NCBI RefSeq assembly: GCF_020532645.1
Contig: NZ_JAJAUZ010000017.1
Coordinates: forward strand, 62,001-126,000
Length of the DNA: 64,000 nucleotides
From: Streptomyces bambusae
Lineage (GTDB): Bacteria; Actinomycetota; Actinomycetes; Streptomycetales; Streptomycetaceae
Direction of reading: 5' to 3'
Position numbers and translations under genes: made by a program. This document shows positions 24,545-33,126 of this stretch, piece by piece; positions within the stretch are counted from its first letter, which is position 1, and each line of letters opens with the position of its first letter. Under the pieces are notes generated by a model. The model was not told the DNA's origin and ran no database searches. It worked only from the letters and a program-made list of their open reading frames with translations.

Positions 24545-25972
24545 GTGGCCGCGCCCAGCCGCACCGACCAGCAGCAGAACCAGCAGCCGCACGGCCGCAG
24601 GCTCCTCGGCAGGCTCTCCCTGCCCGAGCGGCGCTTCGTGGCCGACGCGCTGCGCACCGAGACCGTCGGCGGCATCCTGCTCCTGGCCGCGGCCATCGCC
24701 GCCCTCCTGTGGGCGAACATTCCCGCCCTGACGGACAGCTACGACACCGTGCGGAACTTCCACCTGGGTCCCGCCGCCCTCGGCCTCGACCTCTCCGTCC
24801 AGCACTGGGCGGCCGACGGCCTGCTCGCCGTCTTCTTCTTCGTGGCCGGCATCGAACTCAAGCGCGAGCTGGTCGCCGGCGACCTGCGCGACCCGAAGGC
24901 CGCCGCCCTGCCGGTGATCGCCGCGCTCTGCGGCATGGCCGTCCCGGCCCTCGTGTACACCCTCGTCAACACCTCCGCCGGCGGCTCGCTCGCCGGCTGG
25001 GCGGTGCCGACCGCCACCGACATCGCCTTCGCACTCGCCGTCCTCGCCGTCATCGGCACCTCGCTGCCCTCGGCGCTGCGCGCCTTCCTGCTCACCCTCG
25101 CCGTGGTCGACGACCTGTTCGCGATCCTGATCATCGCGGTGTTCTTCACCAGCGAGATCGACTTCGCGGCGCTCGGCGGCGCGGTGGCGGGCCTGGTCGT
25201 GTTCTGGTTCCTGCTCCGCCGGGGCGTGCGCGGCTGGTACGTGTACGTGCCGCTGGCCCTCGTGATCTGGGGCCTGATGTACAACAGCGGGGTCCACGCC
25301 ACCATCGCGGGCGTCGCCATGGGCCTGATGCTGCGCTGCACCCGCGACGACGACGCCGAGCACTCCCCCGGCGAGCACGTCGAGCACCTCGTACGACCGC
25401 TCTCGGCGGGGCTCGCGGTCCCGCTGTTCGCCCTGTTCTCGGCGGGCGTGTCGCTCTCCGACGAGTCTCTCGGCCAGGTCTTCACCCGGCCGGAGACCCT
25501 GGGCGTGGTCCTCGGCCTGGTCGTCGGCAAGACCGCCGGCATCTTCGGCGGCACCTGGCTGGCGGCCCGCTTCACCCGGGCCGAACTCAACGAGGACCTG
25601 GCCTGGCCGGACGTGCTGGCCGTGGCCTCGCTCGCCGGGATCGGCTTCACCGTCTCGCTGCTGATCGGCGAACTCGCCTTCGACGGCGACGCGGTCCTCA
25701 CCGACGAGGTCAAGGCCGCCGTCCTGATGGGCTCGCTCATCTCGGCGGTCGTCGCCGGCATCATGCTCAAGGTCCGCAACAGCCGGTACCGGGCCCTCAC
25801 CGACGCGGAGGAGCGCGACGAGGACCTCGACGGCATCCCCGACATCTACGAAGAGGGCAATCCGGCGTACCACCTGAGGATGGCCCGGATCCACGAGGAG
25901 AAGGCCGCGGAGCACCGCAGGCGTGCGGAACTCGCATCCGGGTCCCGCACCGGCGGCGACGGTCCGGCATGA
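24545..25972 (+). CDS. nhaA: Na+/H+ antiporter NhaA
   Basis: A 475-residue NhaA-type antiporter with about 12 membrane helices. Diagnostic motifs include AVFFFVAGIELKREL (about 98), PTATDIAFALAVLA (about 158), and the paired aspartates AVVDDLFAIL (about 192) that bind Na+ and H+. It extrudes sodium and balances cytoplasmic pH. The hydrophilic C-terminal tail (about 70 residues) carries basic and acidic clusters. GTG 24545 follows GGAGG; that site is inside the palindrome GGAGGTGCCTCC, which could partly hide it. An ATG 11 codons upstream has no site. The holin-like gene follows. Confidence 0.94.
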   Translation: MAAPSRTDQQQNQQPHGRRLLGRLSLPERRFVADALRTETVGGILLLAAAIAALLWANIPALTDSYDTVRNFHLGPAALGLDLSVQHWAADGLLAVFFFVAGIELKRELVAGDLRDPKAAALPVIAALCGMAVPALVYTLVNTSAGGSLAGWAVPTATDIAFALAVLAVIGTSLPSALRAFLLTLAVVDDLFAILIIAVFFTSEIDFAALGGAVAGLVVFWFLLRRGVRGWYVYVPLALVIWGLMYNSGVHATIAGVAMGLMLRCTRDDDAEHSPGEHVEHLVRPLSAGLAVPLFALFSAGVSLSDESLGQVFTRPETLGVVLGLVVGKTAGIFGGTWLAARFTRAELNEDLAWPDVLAVASLAGIGFTVSLLIGELAFDGDAVLTDEVKAAVLMGSLISAVVAGIMLKVRNSRYRALTDAEERDEDLDGIPDIYEEGNPAYHLRMARIHEEKAAEHRRRAELASGSRTGGDGPA

Positions 25973-26024
25973 TCTGACAGCAGACCGGATTCGTTGACGG
26001 ACAGTCGAACAGAGGGAGAGACCG

Positions 26025-26483
26025 ATGAGCGCAGCGGACCAAGGAACGCCAGGGACCGAGCGGACGCTCGGCCAGCTGGTCGCCTCGGCCACCGCCGAGA
26101 TGTCCGCCCTGGTGCACGACGAGATCGCGCTCGCCAAGGCCGAACTGCGCCAGGACGTCAAGCGGGTGGGCATCGGCGGCGCCGCCATCGGCGTGGCCGG
26201 CGTGCTCGCGCTGTTCTCCCTGCCCGTGCTGAGCTTCGCCGCCGCGTACGGGATCCACAACCTCGGGCTCGGCCTGGCCTGGTCGTTCCTCATCGTGGGC
26301 GCGGCGTTCCTGCTGCTCGCGGGCCTGCTGGCGATGCTGGCCGTGGCGAAGTTCAAGAAGGTCAAGCCGCCGGAGAAGTCCATCGCCTCGGTCAAGCAGA
26401 CCGCGGCCGTCGTGGGGACCGTCAAGCCGCATCCGCGGCCGGTCAGTGACCAGGCCGTGGGTGTGGCACGCTCGTCTGCATGA
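26025..26483 (+). CDS. Holin-superfamily-III-like membrane protein
   Basis: A 152-residue protein annotated in actinomycetes as a phage holin family member. An N-terminal amphipathic region (LVHDEIALAKAELRQD) is followed by two membrane helices (about residues 52-73 and 84-106) and a Lys/Pro-rich tail. The same family is a regular chromosomal gene beside nhaA in Streptomyces, so it is not evidence of a prophage. Its role may be membrane stress or permeability. ATG follows GAGGGAGAG; the 3' end overlaps the next start. Confidence 0.8.
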   Translation: MSAADQGTPGTERTLGQLVASATAEMSALVHDEIALAKAELRQDVKRVGIGGAAIGVAGVLALFSLPVLSFAAAYGIHNLGLGLAWSFLIVGAAFLLLAGLLAMLAVAKFKKVKPPEKSIASVKQTAAVVGTVKPHPRPVSDQAVGVARSSA

Positions 26484-27439
26484 CAGCGCCCACCCCGGAA
26501 CCCAGCACTCCGCCCACGGCCGCCACGGCCGTACGGCTCGACCTGCCCGGCGGCCGGACGGTGACGCACCGGGACGTCGCGGCCAACGGCGCACGCTTCC
26601 ACGTGGCGGAGGCCGGTGACGGTCCGCTGGTGCTGCTGCTGCACGGTTTCCCCCAGTTCTGGTGGACCTGGCGGCACCAGCTGACCGCCCTCGCCGACGC
26701 CGGGTACCGGGCGGTGGCCATGGACCTGCGCGGCGTGGGAGGCAGCGACCGCACCCCGCGGGGCTACGACCCGGCCAATCTCGCGCTCGACATCACCGGG
26801 GTCGTACGGTCGCTCGGCGAGCCGGACGCCGCGCTCGTCGGGCACGACCTGGGCGGTTACCTGGCCTGGACGGCGGCCGTGATGCGGCCCAAGCTGGTGC
26901 GCCGGCTGGTGGTCTGCTCGATGCCGCACCCGCGGCGGTGGCGGTCGGCGATGCTGTCGGACTTCGCGCAGAGCCGGGCCGGCTCGCACATCTGGGGCTT
27001 CCAGCGGCCCTTCGTCCCCGAGCGGCAGCTGGTCGCGGACGAAGGCGCGCTGGTCGGCGACCTGATCCGGCAGTGGTCGGGCCCGCGGCTGCCGGACGAG
27101 GCGGACATCGACGTCTACCGGCGGGCGATGTGCATCCCGTCCACGGCGCACTGCTCGGTCGAGCCGTACCGCTGGCTGGTGCGCTCGCTGGCCCGCCCGG
27201 ACGGCCTCCAGTTCAACCGGCGGATGAAGCGGCCGGTCCGCGTCCCCACGCTGCACCTCCACGGGTCACTGGATCCGGTGATGCGCACGCGCAGCGCGGC
27301 GGGTTCCGGCGAGTACGTCGAAGCCCCCTACCGGTGGCGGCTGTTCGACGGGCTCGGGCACTTCCCGCACGAGGAGGACCCTGAGCTTTTCTCCGCCGAG
27401 CTGCTGAGCTGGCTCAAGGACCCCGAACCGGACCGCTGA
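26480..27439 (+). CDS. Alpha/beta hydrolase, epoxide-hydrolase-like
   Basis: A 319-residue alpha/beta hydrolase. The oxyanion loop is HGFPQFWWTWR (about residue 55) and the nucleophile elbow reads VGHDLGGYLAW, with Asp rather than Ser as nucleophile, as in epoxide hydrolases and haloalkane dehalogenases. The distal acid and His are likely in LHGSLDP and FDGLGHFPHEED. The HGFP motif favours an epoxide hydrolase. It is translationally coupled (ATGA) to the holin-like gene. Substrate unknown. Confidence 0.85.
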   Translation: MTAPTPEPSTPPTAATAVRLDLPGGRTVTHRDVAANGARFHVAEAGDGPLVLLLHGFPQFWWTWRHQLTALADAGYRAVAMDLRGVGGSDRTPRGYDPANLALDITGVVRSLGEPDAALVGHDLGGYLAWTAAVMRPKLVRRLVVCSMPHPRRWRSAMLSDFAQSRAGSHIWGFQRPFVPERQLVADEGALVGDLIRQWSGPRLPDEADIDVYRRAMCIPSTAHCSVEPYRWLVRSLARPDGLQFNRRMKRPVRVPTLHLHGSLDPVMRTRSAAGSGEYVEAPYRWRLFDGLGHFPHEEDPELFSAELLSWLKDPEPDR

Positions 27440-27788
27440 TCCCTGACCCTCCGTCGGGACCCGGGCACGGGCCCGATGCTGACGGTCCGTGACCTTCGGC
27501 CGACAGCGCGGGAACGATTGTCCTACGAACATTCAAATGCCTGGCGCATAGGCCAATTGGCCGTCTCAGGAGCGGTTACCGACCTTGGGGCCCGGGCAGA
27601 CGTCGGAGTATGGGCTGGACGCACGACTACGGTGACTCCGCACGCAACCGCCGCTCGGCGCCTACGCCGGGCAGCTTGGAGAGGTCGGGACCCTCGCATG
27701 ACGGCGAGGACCACCGCCTCGGGATCCCGCGCATCCTCCGCCGCCGGGCCCGCTGGGTCTCGGCCCGGCTGCGTCATCCACGTCCTTA
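27440..27788. other. Intergenic stretch, no gene
   Basis: No frame here looks coding. It holds an AT-richer block (27510-27570) with a perfect 12-bp palindrome GGCCAATTGGCC at 27551-27562. Both flanking genes point into it, so it is a convergent junction; the main terminator is at 27789-27869. Confidence 0.55.
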
Positions 27789-27869
27789 GGCCGGTCCCTG
27801 CCGGGGACGGCCCGGACCGCGCTCTGAGGACTGCTCCGGCCGGGACCGGCCGGACGGGGCTCAGAGCGC
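27789..27869. terminator. Interleaved double stem at the convergent junction
   Basis: Two perfect 10-bp stems interleave: 27789-27798 with 27842-27851, and 27819-27828 with 27860-27869. They cannot form together as a simple hairpin, so they are alternative folds or a pseudoknot. The second stem includes the stop codon of the protease gene. A role as bidirectional terminator is inferred. Confidence 0.6.
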
Positions 27870-29069
27870 GCACCCCTGGGTGTTGACCCGGGTGACGGCC
27901 TCCTTGCCGATCCGGATGTCATCGCGGACCTCGTCCACGGTCAGGGCGTAGCCGGTGTTCGGGTCGTCGAGGGACTTGGCGAACACGACGCCGTACACCT
28001 TCCCCTCGGGCGTCAGCAGCGGGCCGCCGCTGTTGCCCTGGCGGACCGTCGCGTACAGGGAGTAGACGTCCCTGCGCACGGTCCCGCGGTGGTAGATGTC
28101 GGGGCCGTTGGCGTTGATCCGGCCGCGGACGCGGGCTGCGCGGACGTCGTAACCGCCGTTCTCCGGGAAGCCGGCGACGATCGCGCCGTTGCCGCTGCGC
28201 GCGTCGGTCTCGGTGAACTGGAGCGCCGGCGCCTTCAGCCTGGGCACGTCCAGGACGGCGATGTCGCGCTCCCAGTCGTAGAGGACGACCTCGGCGTCGT
28301 AGAGCCGGCCTTCGCCGCCTATCTGGACGGTGGGCTCCTGTACGCCGCCGACGACGTGGGCGTTCGTCATGACCTTGCCGGGTGCGAAGACGAAGCCGGT
28401 GCCTTCGAGGACCTTGCTGCAGCTGGGCGCGGTGCCGACGACCTTCACGATGGACCGCTTGGCCGCCTCGGCGACGGGGCTGGTGGCGAGGGCCGGGTCA
28501 GGCGCCCGGACCTCGGTGATCGGCTCGTTCGAGAACGGGCTGAAGACCTGCGGGAAGCCGTTCTGGGCGAGTACGGAGCTGAAGTCGGTGAACCAGGTGT
28601 CGGCCTGGTCGGGCAGCACCCGGGAGACGCCGAGCAGCACCTTGGAGTTGCGGACCTCCTTGCCGAGGGTCGGCAGCGAGGTGCCCGCCAGGGCGGAGCC
28701 GATCAGCCAGGCCACGAGCAGCATGGCCACGACGTTCACCAGCGCGCCGCCGGTGGCGTCGAGGGCCCGCGCCGGTGACCAGGTGATGTGCCGGCGCAGC
28801 TTGTTGCCGAGGTGGGTGGTGAATGCCTGGCCGATCGAGGCGCAGACGATCACGATGACCACGGCGACCACCACGGCCGTGGTGGACAGCTCGGCCTTGT
28901 CCGTGAGCTGGTCCCAGACGAGTGGGAGCAGGGACACGGCGACGAGACCACCGCCCAGGAAGCCGATCACCGACAGGATGCCGACGACGAAGCCCTGGCG
29001 GTAGCCGACGATCGCGAACCACACGGCGGCGAGCAGCAACAGGATGTCCAGCACGTTCACGTGGGCCAC
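27861..29069 (-). CDS. MarP-like membrane serine protease
   Basis: A 402-residue protein. Residues 1-150 carry four membrane helices of the CvpA type; residues 195-400 are a chymotrypsin-fold protease with the triad His (TNAHVV), Asp (WERDIAVL) and Ser (QGNSGGPLL). The architecture is that of Mycobacterium MarP, which keeps the protease outside the membrane and is needed for acid and oxidative stress resistance. A paired Cys (PSCSKV and TQGCAL) may give the redox-sensitive disulfide. GTG 29069 is chosen; a second GTG 9 bp in is possible. It overlaps no gene but the CoA pyrophosphatase gene ends 4 bp before it starts. Confidence 0.92.
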   Translation of the reverse strand: MAHVNVLDILLLLAAVWFAIVGYRQGFVVGILSVIGFLGGGLVAVSLLPLVWDQLTDKAELSTTAVVVAVVIVIVCASIGQAFTTHLGNKLRRHITWSPARALDATGGALVNVVAMLLVAWLIGSALAGTSLPTLGKEVRNSKVLLGVSRVLPDQADTWFTDFSSVLAQNGFPQVFSPFSNEPITEVRAPDPALATSPVAEAAKRSIVKVVGTAPSCSKVLEGTGFVFAPGKVMTNAHVVGGVQEPTVQIGGEGRLYDAEVVLYDWERDIAVLDVPRLKAPALQFTETDARSGNGAIVAGFPENGGYDVRAARVRGRINANGPDIYHRGTVRRDVYSLYATVRQGNSGGPLLTPEGKVYGVVFAKSLDDPNTGYALTVDEVRDDIRIGKEAVTRVNTQGCAL

Positions 29070-29073
29070 CGTC

Positions 29074-29826
29074 TCATGCGCGCCAGTCGATCGTGACCTG
29101 CCGGGAGCGGTCCCAGGGTTCCTCCCAGCCTGCGTAGTGCAGGATCTTGTCGATCACCCCGGCCGTAAAACCCCAGACCAGGGCCGATTCGACCAGGAAT
29201 GCGGGACCTTGGTGCCCGCTCGGGTGGACGGCCAGGGCGCGGTGCTCGGGGTTCGTGAGATCCGCCACGGGCACCGTGAACACGCGGGCCGTCTCGGCCG
29301 GGTCCACGGCCTGCACGGGACTGGGCTCGCGCCACCAGCCGAGCACCGGCGTGACGACGAACTCGCTGACGGGGATGTAGAGGCGGGGCAGCACCCCGAA
29401 GAGCTGTACGCCCGTGGGGTCGAGCCCCGTCTCCTCCTCGGCCTCGCGCAGCGCGGCCCGCAGCGGGCCGGTGCCGGCCGGGTCGCCGTCCTCGGGGTCG
29501 AGGGCGCCGCCGGGGAAGGAGGGCTGGCCGGCGTGCGAGCGCAGCGTCCCGGCCCGCTCCATCAGGAGCAGCTCGGGGCCGCGGGCGCCCTCGCCGAAGA
29601 GGATGAGGACGGCGGACTGGCGGCCCGCGCCGTCCTCGGGCGGCAGGAAGCGGCTCAGCTGCCGGGGGCGGACCGTACGGGCGGCCTCGGCGACCGGGTC
29701 GAGCCAGCGGGGCAGGCCGCGGGTGGTGACGGTGATGCCGTCGGGCGGACCGCCGCCGGGACCGGGCGTGCCGGATCCGTACGCGCCGGTGGCGCCCGTG
29801 GTCTCGTCCCGCGTGGCCCGGGTCAT
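29074..29826 (-). CDS. Nudix hydrolase, CoA pyrophosphatase (NudL type)
   Basis: A 250-residue Nudix enzyme. The NudL signature LLMERAGTLRSHAGQPSF and then PGG (about residue 90) precedes a Nudix box ending AALREAEEETGL. This family cleaves coenzyme A and acyl-CoAs to 3',5'-ADP and phosphopantetheine. The N-terminal 35 residues are Gly/Pro/Thr-rich and disordered. The start ATG 29826 follows a weak site. It is immediately upstream of the MarP-like gene on the same strand and likely shares its mRNA. Confidence 0.85.
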   Translation of the reverse strand: MTRATRDETTGATGAYGSGTPGPGGGPPDGITVTTRGLPRWLDPVAEAARTVRPRQLSRFLPPEDGAGRQSAVLILFGEGARGPELLLMERAGTLRSHAGQPSFPGGALDPEDGDPAGTGPLRAALREAEEETGLDPTGVQLFGVLPRLYIPVSEFVVTPVLGWWREPSPVQAVDPAETARVFTVPVADLTNPEHRALAVHPSGHQGPAFLVESALVWGFTAGVIDKILHYAGWEEPWDRSRQVTIDWRA

Positions 29827-29948
29827 GCGCACCCCTGTCTGTTCTCCCCCATCACCGGCACAACGCGGCCCGGGGCCGGATTCGTTCCTGGCGGCGGCCG
29901 GACCGGCGGCGGGCCCGGGTCCGGCCGCGGCCCGCCGCCGGTGCCGGT

Positions 29949-31052
29949 TCAGCCGGCGGTGGCGCCGAGCGGCGGGGCGGGCAGCCCCGGGTAGTCGGCC
30001 GGGGGGCTCAGCCGCTGGCCCGGCTGACCGCCCTTCTCGTACTTCAGCAGGCCGGCGGCCTTCTCGGGGTCCGTTTCGCCTTCTCCGTACGCGGGGCAGA
30101 GCGGCGCGATCGGGCAGGCGCCGCAGGCGGGGCGGCGGGCGTGGCAGATCCGGCGGCCGTGGAAGACGACGCGGTGGGACAGCATGGTCCACTCGCTCTT
30201 GGGGAAGATCGCGCAGATCTCCGCCTCGACCTTCTCGGGGTCCTCCTGCTCGGTCCACTTCCAGCGGCGCACCAGCCGGCCGAAGTGGGTGTCGACCGTG
30301 ATGCCGGGGACGCCGAACGCGTTGCCGAGGACCACGTTGGCCGTCTTGCGGCCGACGCCGGGCAGGGTTACCAGGTCCTCGATGCGGCCGGGTACCTCGC
30401 CGCCGAAGTTGTCGCGCAGCGCCGCGGACAGGCCGAGCAGGGACTTCGCCTTGGCCCGGAAGAACCCGGTCGGGCGGATGATCTCCTCCAGCGCCTCCGG
30501 TGCGGCGGCGGCCATGTCCTCGGGGGTCGGGTAGGCGGCGAACAGGGCCGGGGTGGTCTGGTTGACCCGCAGGTCGGTGGTCTGGGCGGACAGCACGGTC
30601 GCGACCAGGAGTTCGAACGGGTTGCGGAAGTCCAGCTCCGGGTGGGCGTACGGGTAGACCTCGGCGAGCTCGCGGTTGATCCGGCGGGCTCGGCGCACCA
30701 TGGCGAGGTGCGACTCGGGCTTGGCGGCGGTCTTCCTCGCGGCGGGGGACTTCTTCGCGGCGGCGGACTTGGCCGGGGCGGCGGGCTTGGCCGGGGCGGC
30801 GGGCTTCTTCGCGGCCCGGGGCGTGCCCGCGGACGTCGCGTCAGCCGCCTCCGACCCTCTTCCGGACACTCCCGGACCAGTCTTGGCCGAAACTTTGCCC
30901 TCGGTCCGGGCGGAGCCCTTCCGGGCCGCCGGAGCCTTCTTCGCAGGCCGTCCGGGGGCCGGCGCGGCCCCCTGTTCGCCCACAGCTGAATCGGGGGCCG
31001 CGGTCACACCCGCGGGCCCGTTGGCCTGTGCTCTCACCGGCTTATTGGACAC
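29949..31052 (-). CDS. nth: Endonuclease III with long basic N-terminal tail
   Basis: A 367-residue DNA glycosylase/AP lyase for oxidised pyrimidines. The helix-hairpin-helix [13 protein letters not shown] carries the catalytic Lys, VDTH the catalytic Asp, and the 4Fe-4S loop is [17 protein letters not shown]. The catalytic core occupies about residues 120-330. The first 110 residues are Lys/Ala/Pro-rich with repeated [10 protein letters not shown] motifs like a histone H1 tail, far longer than the bacterial norm, and may help DNA binding. GTG 31052 opens the frame; an internal start at [12 protein letters not shown] would give the ordinary length. It is divergent from crp. Confidence 0.93.
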   Translation of the reverse strand: MSNKPVRAQANGPAGVTAAPDSAVGEQGAAPAPGRPAKKAPAARKGSARTEGKVSAKTGPGVSGRGSEAADATSAGTPRAAKKPAAPAKPAAPAKSAAAKKSPAARKTAAKPESHLAMVRRARRINRELAEVYPYAHPELDFRNPFELLVATVLSAQTTDLRVNQTTPALFAAYPTPEDMAAAAPEALEEIIRPTGFFRAKAKSLLGLSAALRDNFGGEVPGRIEDLVTLPGVGRKTANVVLGNAFGVPGITVDTHFGRLVRRWKWTEQEDPEKVEAEICAIFPKSEWTMLSHRVVFHGRRICHARRPACGACPIAPLCPAYGEGETDPEKAAGLLKYEKGGQPGQRLSPPADYPGLPAPPLGATAG

Positions 31053-31233
31053 CCGGCCAGCCTAAGGGCAGTCACTGACATGCGGCCCGGACCTCCGGTA
31101 ACACCACCCCGTTTGGCCCCGGGCAGCACAGCACGCCCTTCCGTCCGGCATCCTTGTGATTGATCGCACTGTTTGAAGCGTCCTGCAAAATGGGGCATGG
31201 TCCCCTGAGCCGGTCGACATAGGAGAGAGACTC
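31053..31233. promoter_or_regulatory. Divergent promoter region of nth and crp
   Basis: This 181-bp spacer between two divergent GTG starts has AT-richer segments (31150-31200) suited to promoters, and AGGAGAG ahead of crp. No Crp-type dyad is obvious. Confidence 0.5.
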
Positions 31234-31908
31234 GTGGACGACGTTCTGCGGCGCGCCCCGCTGTTCGCGGCGCTCGATGACGAGCAGGCCGCGGAACTCC
31301 GCGCCTCCATGGGCGAGGTGACCCTCGCACGCGGTGACGCCCTGTTCCACGAGGGCGACCCCGGTGACCGGCTGTACGTCGTCACCGACGGCAAGGTGAA
31401 GCTGCACCGCACCTCCCCCGACGGCCGGGAGAACATGCTCGCCGTCCTGGGTCCCGGTGAGCTGATCGGCGAGCTGTCGCTGTTCGACCCGGGCCCGCGG
31501 ACCGCCACCGCCACCGCGCTGACCGAGGTCAAGCTGCTCGGACTGGGCCACGGCGACCTCCAGCCCTGGCTGAACGCCCGCCCCGAGGTGGCCACGGCCC
31601 TGCTGCGCGCCGTCGCCCGCCGCCTGCGCAAGACCAACGACCAGATGTCCGACCTGGTCTTCTCCGACGTGCCGGGCCGTGTCGCCCGCGCCCTCCTGGA
31701 CCTGTCGCGCCGCTTCGGCGTGCAGTCCGAGGAAGGCATCCACGTCGTCCACGACCTCACCCAGGAGGAGCTGGCCCAGCTGGTCGGCGCCTCCCGCGAG
31801 ACGGTCAACAAGGCCCTCGCCGACTTCGCGGGCCGCGGCTGGCTGCGCCTGGAGGCGCGCGCCGTGATCCTGCTCGACGTCGAGCGCCTCGCGAAGCGGT
31901 CCCGCTGA
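31234..31908 (+). CDS. crp: Crp-family transcription regulator
   Basis: A 224-residue cyclic-nucleotide-binding activator matching Streptomyces Crp, which controls germination and secondary metabolism. The N-terminal jelly roll (about residues 15-120) includes GELIGELSLFDPGPRTATA, the phosphate-binding cassette, with Arg and the following Thr for cAMP contact. The C-terminal winged helix carries LTQEELAQLVGASRETVNKA. GTG start after AGGAGAG. A 15-bp terminator follows. The identity is secure; direct targets in this window are unknown. Confidence 0.94.
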   Translation: MDDVLRRAPLFAALDDEQAAELRASMGEVTLARGDALFHEGDPGDRLYVVTDGKVKLHRTSPDGRENMLAVLGPGELIGELSLFDPGPRTATATALTEVKLLGLGHGDLQPWLNARPEVATALLRAVARRLRKTNDQMSDLVFSDVPGRVARALLDLSRRFGVQSEEGIHVVHDLTQEELAQLVGASRETVNKALADFAGRGWLRLEARAVILLDVERLAKRSR

Positions 31909-31938
31909 CCCGTTCGGCGGAGCCGACCGTGACCCCGT

Positions 31939-31971
31939 GAAGGGGCCCCACCCGCCGGGTGGGGCCCCTTC
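31939..31971 (+). terminator. Terminator of crp
   Basis: GAAGGGGCCCCACCC (31939-31953) pairs perfectly with 31957-31971 over a 3-nt loop, 30 bp after the stop codon. Confidence 0.85.
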
Positions 31972-32029
31972 GCCGTTCCCCGGCGTGGAGGCCGCCGTTC
32001 CGGGGGCGCAGGGGCGCACAGTGGGGTGC

Positions 32030-32773
32030 ATGGAGCACGAGCCGCGATGGGTGGAGCGCCGGGGCGCACTGGGCCGGGTCGCGGCCGGGGACCGGCCCGC
32101 GGTGGCCGCCGCCCGGGCCCGCACGGCCGAGGCCTTCGGCCGCCGGCTGCACAGCGCCTACCTGTACGGGCCGGTGCCGCTGGGCCGTCCCGGGCCGCTC
32201 GGGCTGCTGGCCGTGCTGCACGCCGGGCCCGGCCCGCAGGACCGCGCGACCGGCCAGGCCCTCGCCGACGCCCTGCGTGCGGAGGTGCCGGGCGGAGCCG
32301 CCGTACTGCTGTACGGGAAGGAGGCGGTGCTCGCCGAGGAGGAGCGGGACGGGCTGGGCTGGTTCACCGCCTGCCGGTGCGTGCCGCTGCTCGGCGAGGA
32401 CCTGGCGGAGCACCTGCCCCGCTACCGCGCCGATGCGGGGCTGCGGGCCGCACTGCCGTACTGGCGGGAGCTGCCGCCGACGGCCGCGCTCAGCCGGGCC
32501 GTGGCCCGGCGGCTGGTCCGGGCTGCATTCACGCTCGTACCGGCCGGGGTGGGGTGGACGGACGACCTGGCGGAGGCCGCCGAGGCCTTCGCGCGCTGCC
32601 GCCCGGAGCGGGCCGGTCAGGTACGGGCCGCGGCCGCGGCCGCCCTGGACCCGGCAGGCGACCCGTCGGCGCTGCCCCGCTGGACCGACGACCTCGGACC
32701 GTGGCTGGCCGCCGCCTGCGAGGAGCAGGCGGCGGCCGGCCAGGACGGGCACCTGGGGTCGGACAGACCCTAG
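32030..32773 (+). CDS. Hypothetical protein, possibly nucleotidyltransferase-like
   Basis: A 247-residue cytoplasmic protein rich in Ala and Arg. A segment near residues 40-75 (LHSAYLYGPVPLGRPGPLGL) recalls the GS-type start of nucleotidyltransferase folds but lacks a clear catalytic aspartate pair, so catalysis is doubtful. The second half is helical. ATG 32030 is taken, GTG 32021 is possible. Its stop overlaps that of the convergent L7/L12-like gene by 4 nt. Function unknown. Confidence 0.6.
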   Translation: MEHEPRWVERRGALGRVAAGDRPAVAAARARTAEAFGRRLHSAYLYGPVPLGRPGPLGLLAVLHAGPGPQDRATGQALADALRAEVPGGAAVLLYGKEAVLAEEERDGLGWFTACRCVPLLGEDLAEHLPRYRADAGLRAALPYWRELPPTAALSRAVARRLVRAAFTLVPAGVGWTDDLAEAAEAFARCRPERAGQVRAAAAAALDPAGDPSALPRWTDDLGPWLAAACEEQAAAGQDGHLGSDRP

Positions 32774-33066
32774 ACGTCCAGTGACTCCACGGCTGCCTTG
32801 GCGTCGCGCAGGGAGGAGCCCGTCAGGGTGCGGTGGAGTTTGATGGCCTCGATCGTGCGGCCCGCGCGGACCAGGGCGCGGATCCGGTCGAGGCCTTCCT
32901 CGTCGGGACCGGAGCCGGGGTCCTCGAGGCCGAAGTGGTGAACGAGCAGGGCGACCCGGCGGTTGAGACCGTCCACCTGGCGCTCCAGGGCCCGGAGCCG
33001 GAGGCCGAGGGTGCCGGCGACGGAGGCGGCCGATCCGATGACCGCGATCCATATGAAGATCCACAT
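32770..33066 (-). CDS. Membrane-anchored protein with L7/L12 C-terminal-like domain
   Basis: A 98-residue protein. One N-terminal membrane helix (IFIWIAVIGSAASVAGTLGL) leads to a coiled segment (ALERQVDGLNRRVALLVHHF) and then a domain like the C-terminal part of ribosomal protein L7/L12 (GRTIEAIKLHRTLTG, then SLRDAKAAVESL). In ribosomes this domain binds translation GTPases; here it is tethered to the membrane. The partner is unknown. Similar small genes are common in Streptomyces. Confidence 0.8.
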   Translation of the reverse strand: MWIFIWIAVIGSAASVAGTLGLRLRALERQVDGLNRRVALLVHHFGLEDPGSGPDEEGLDRIRALVRAGRTIEAIKLHRTLTGSSLRDAKAAVESLDV

Positions 33067-33126
33067 ATCGTGCAGGCTAGCGACCCGCCCGGTCCCCGCC
33101 CGGACGGGACACGGCCCGGCCGTCTC

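Noticed and set aside
26025..26483. Holin annotation as sign of a prophage
   Set aside because: No other phage genes nearby; the family is a normal chromosomal neighbour of nhaA in actinomycetes.
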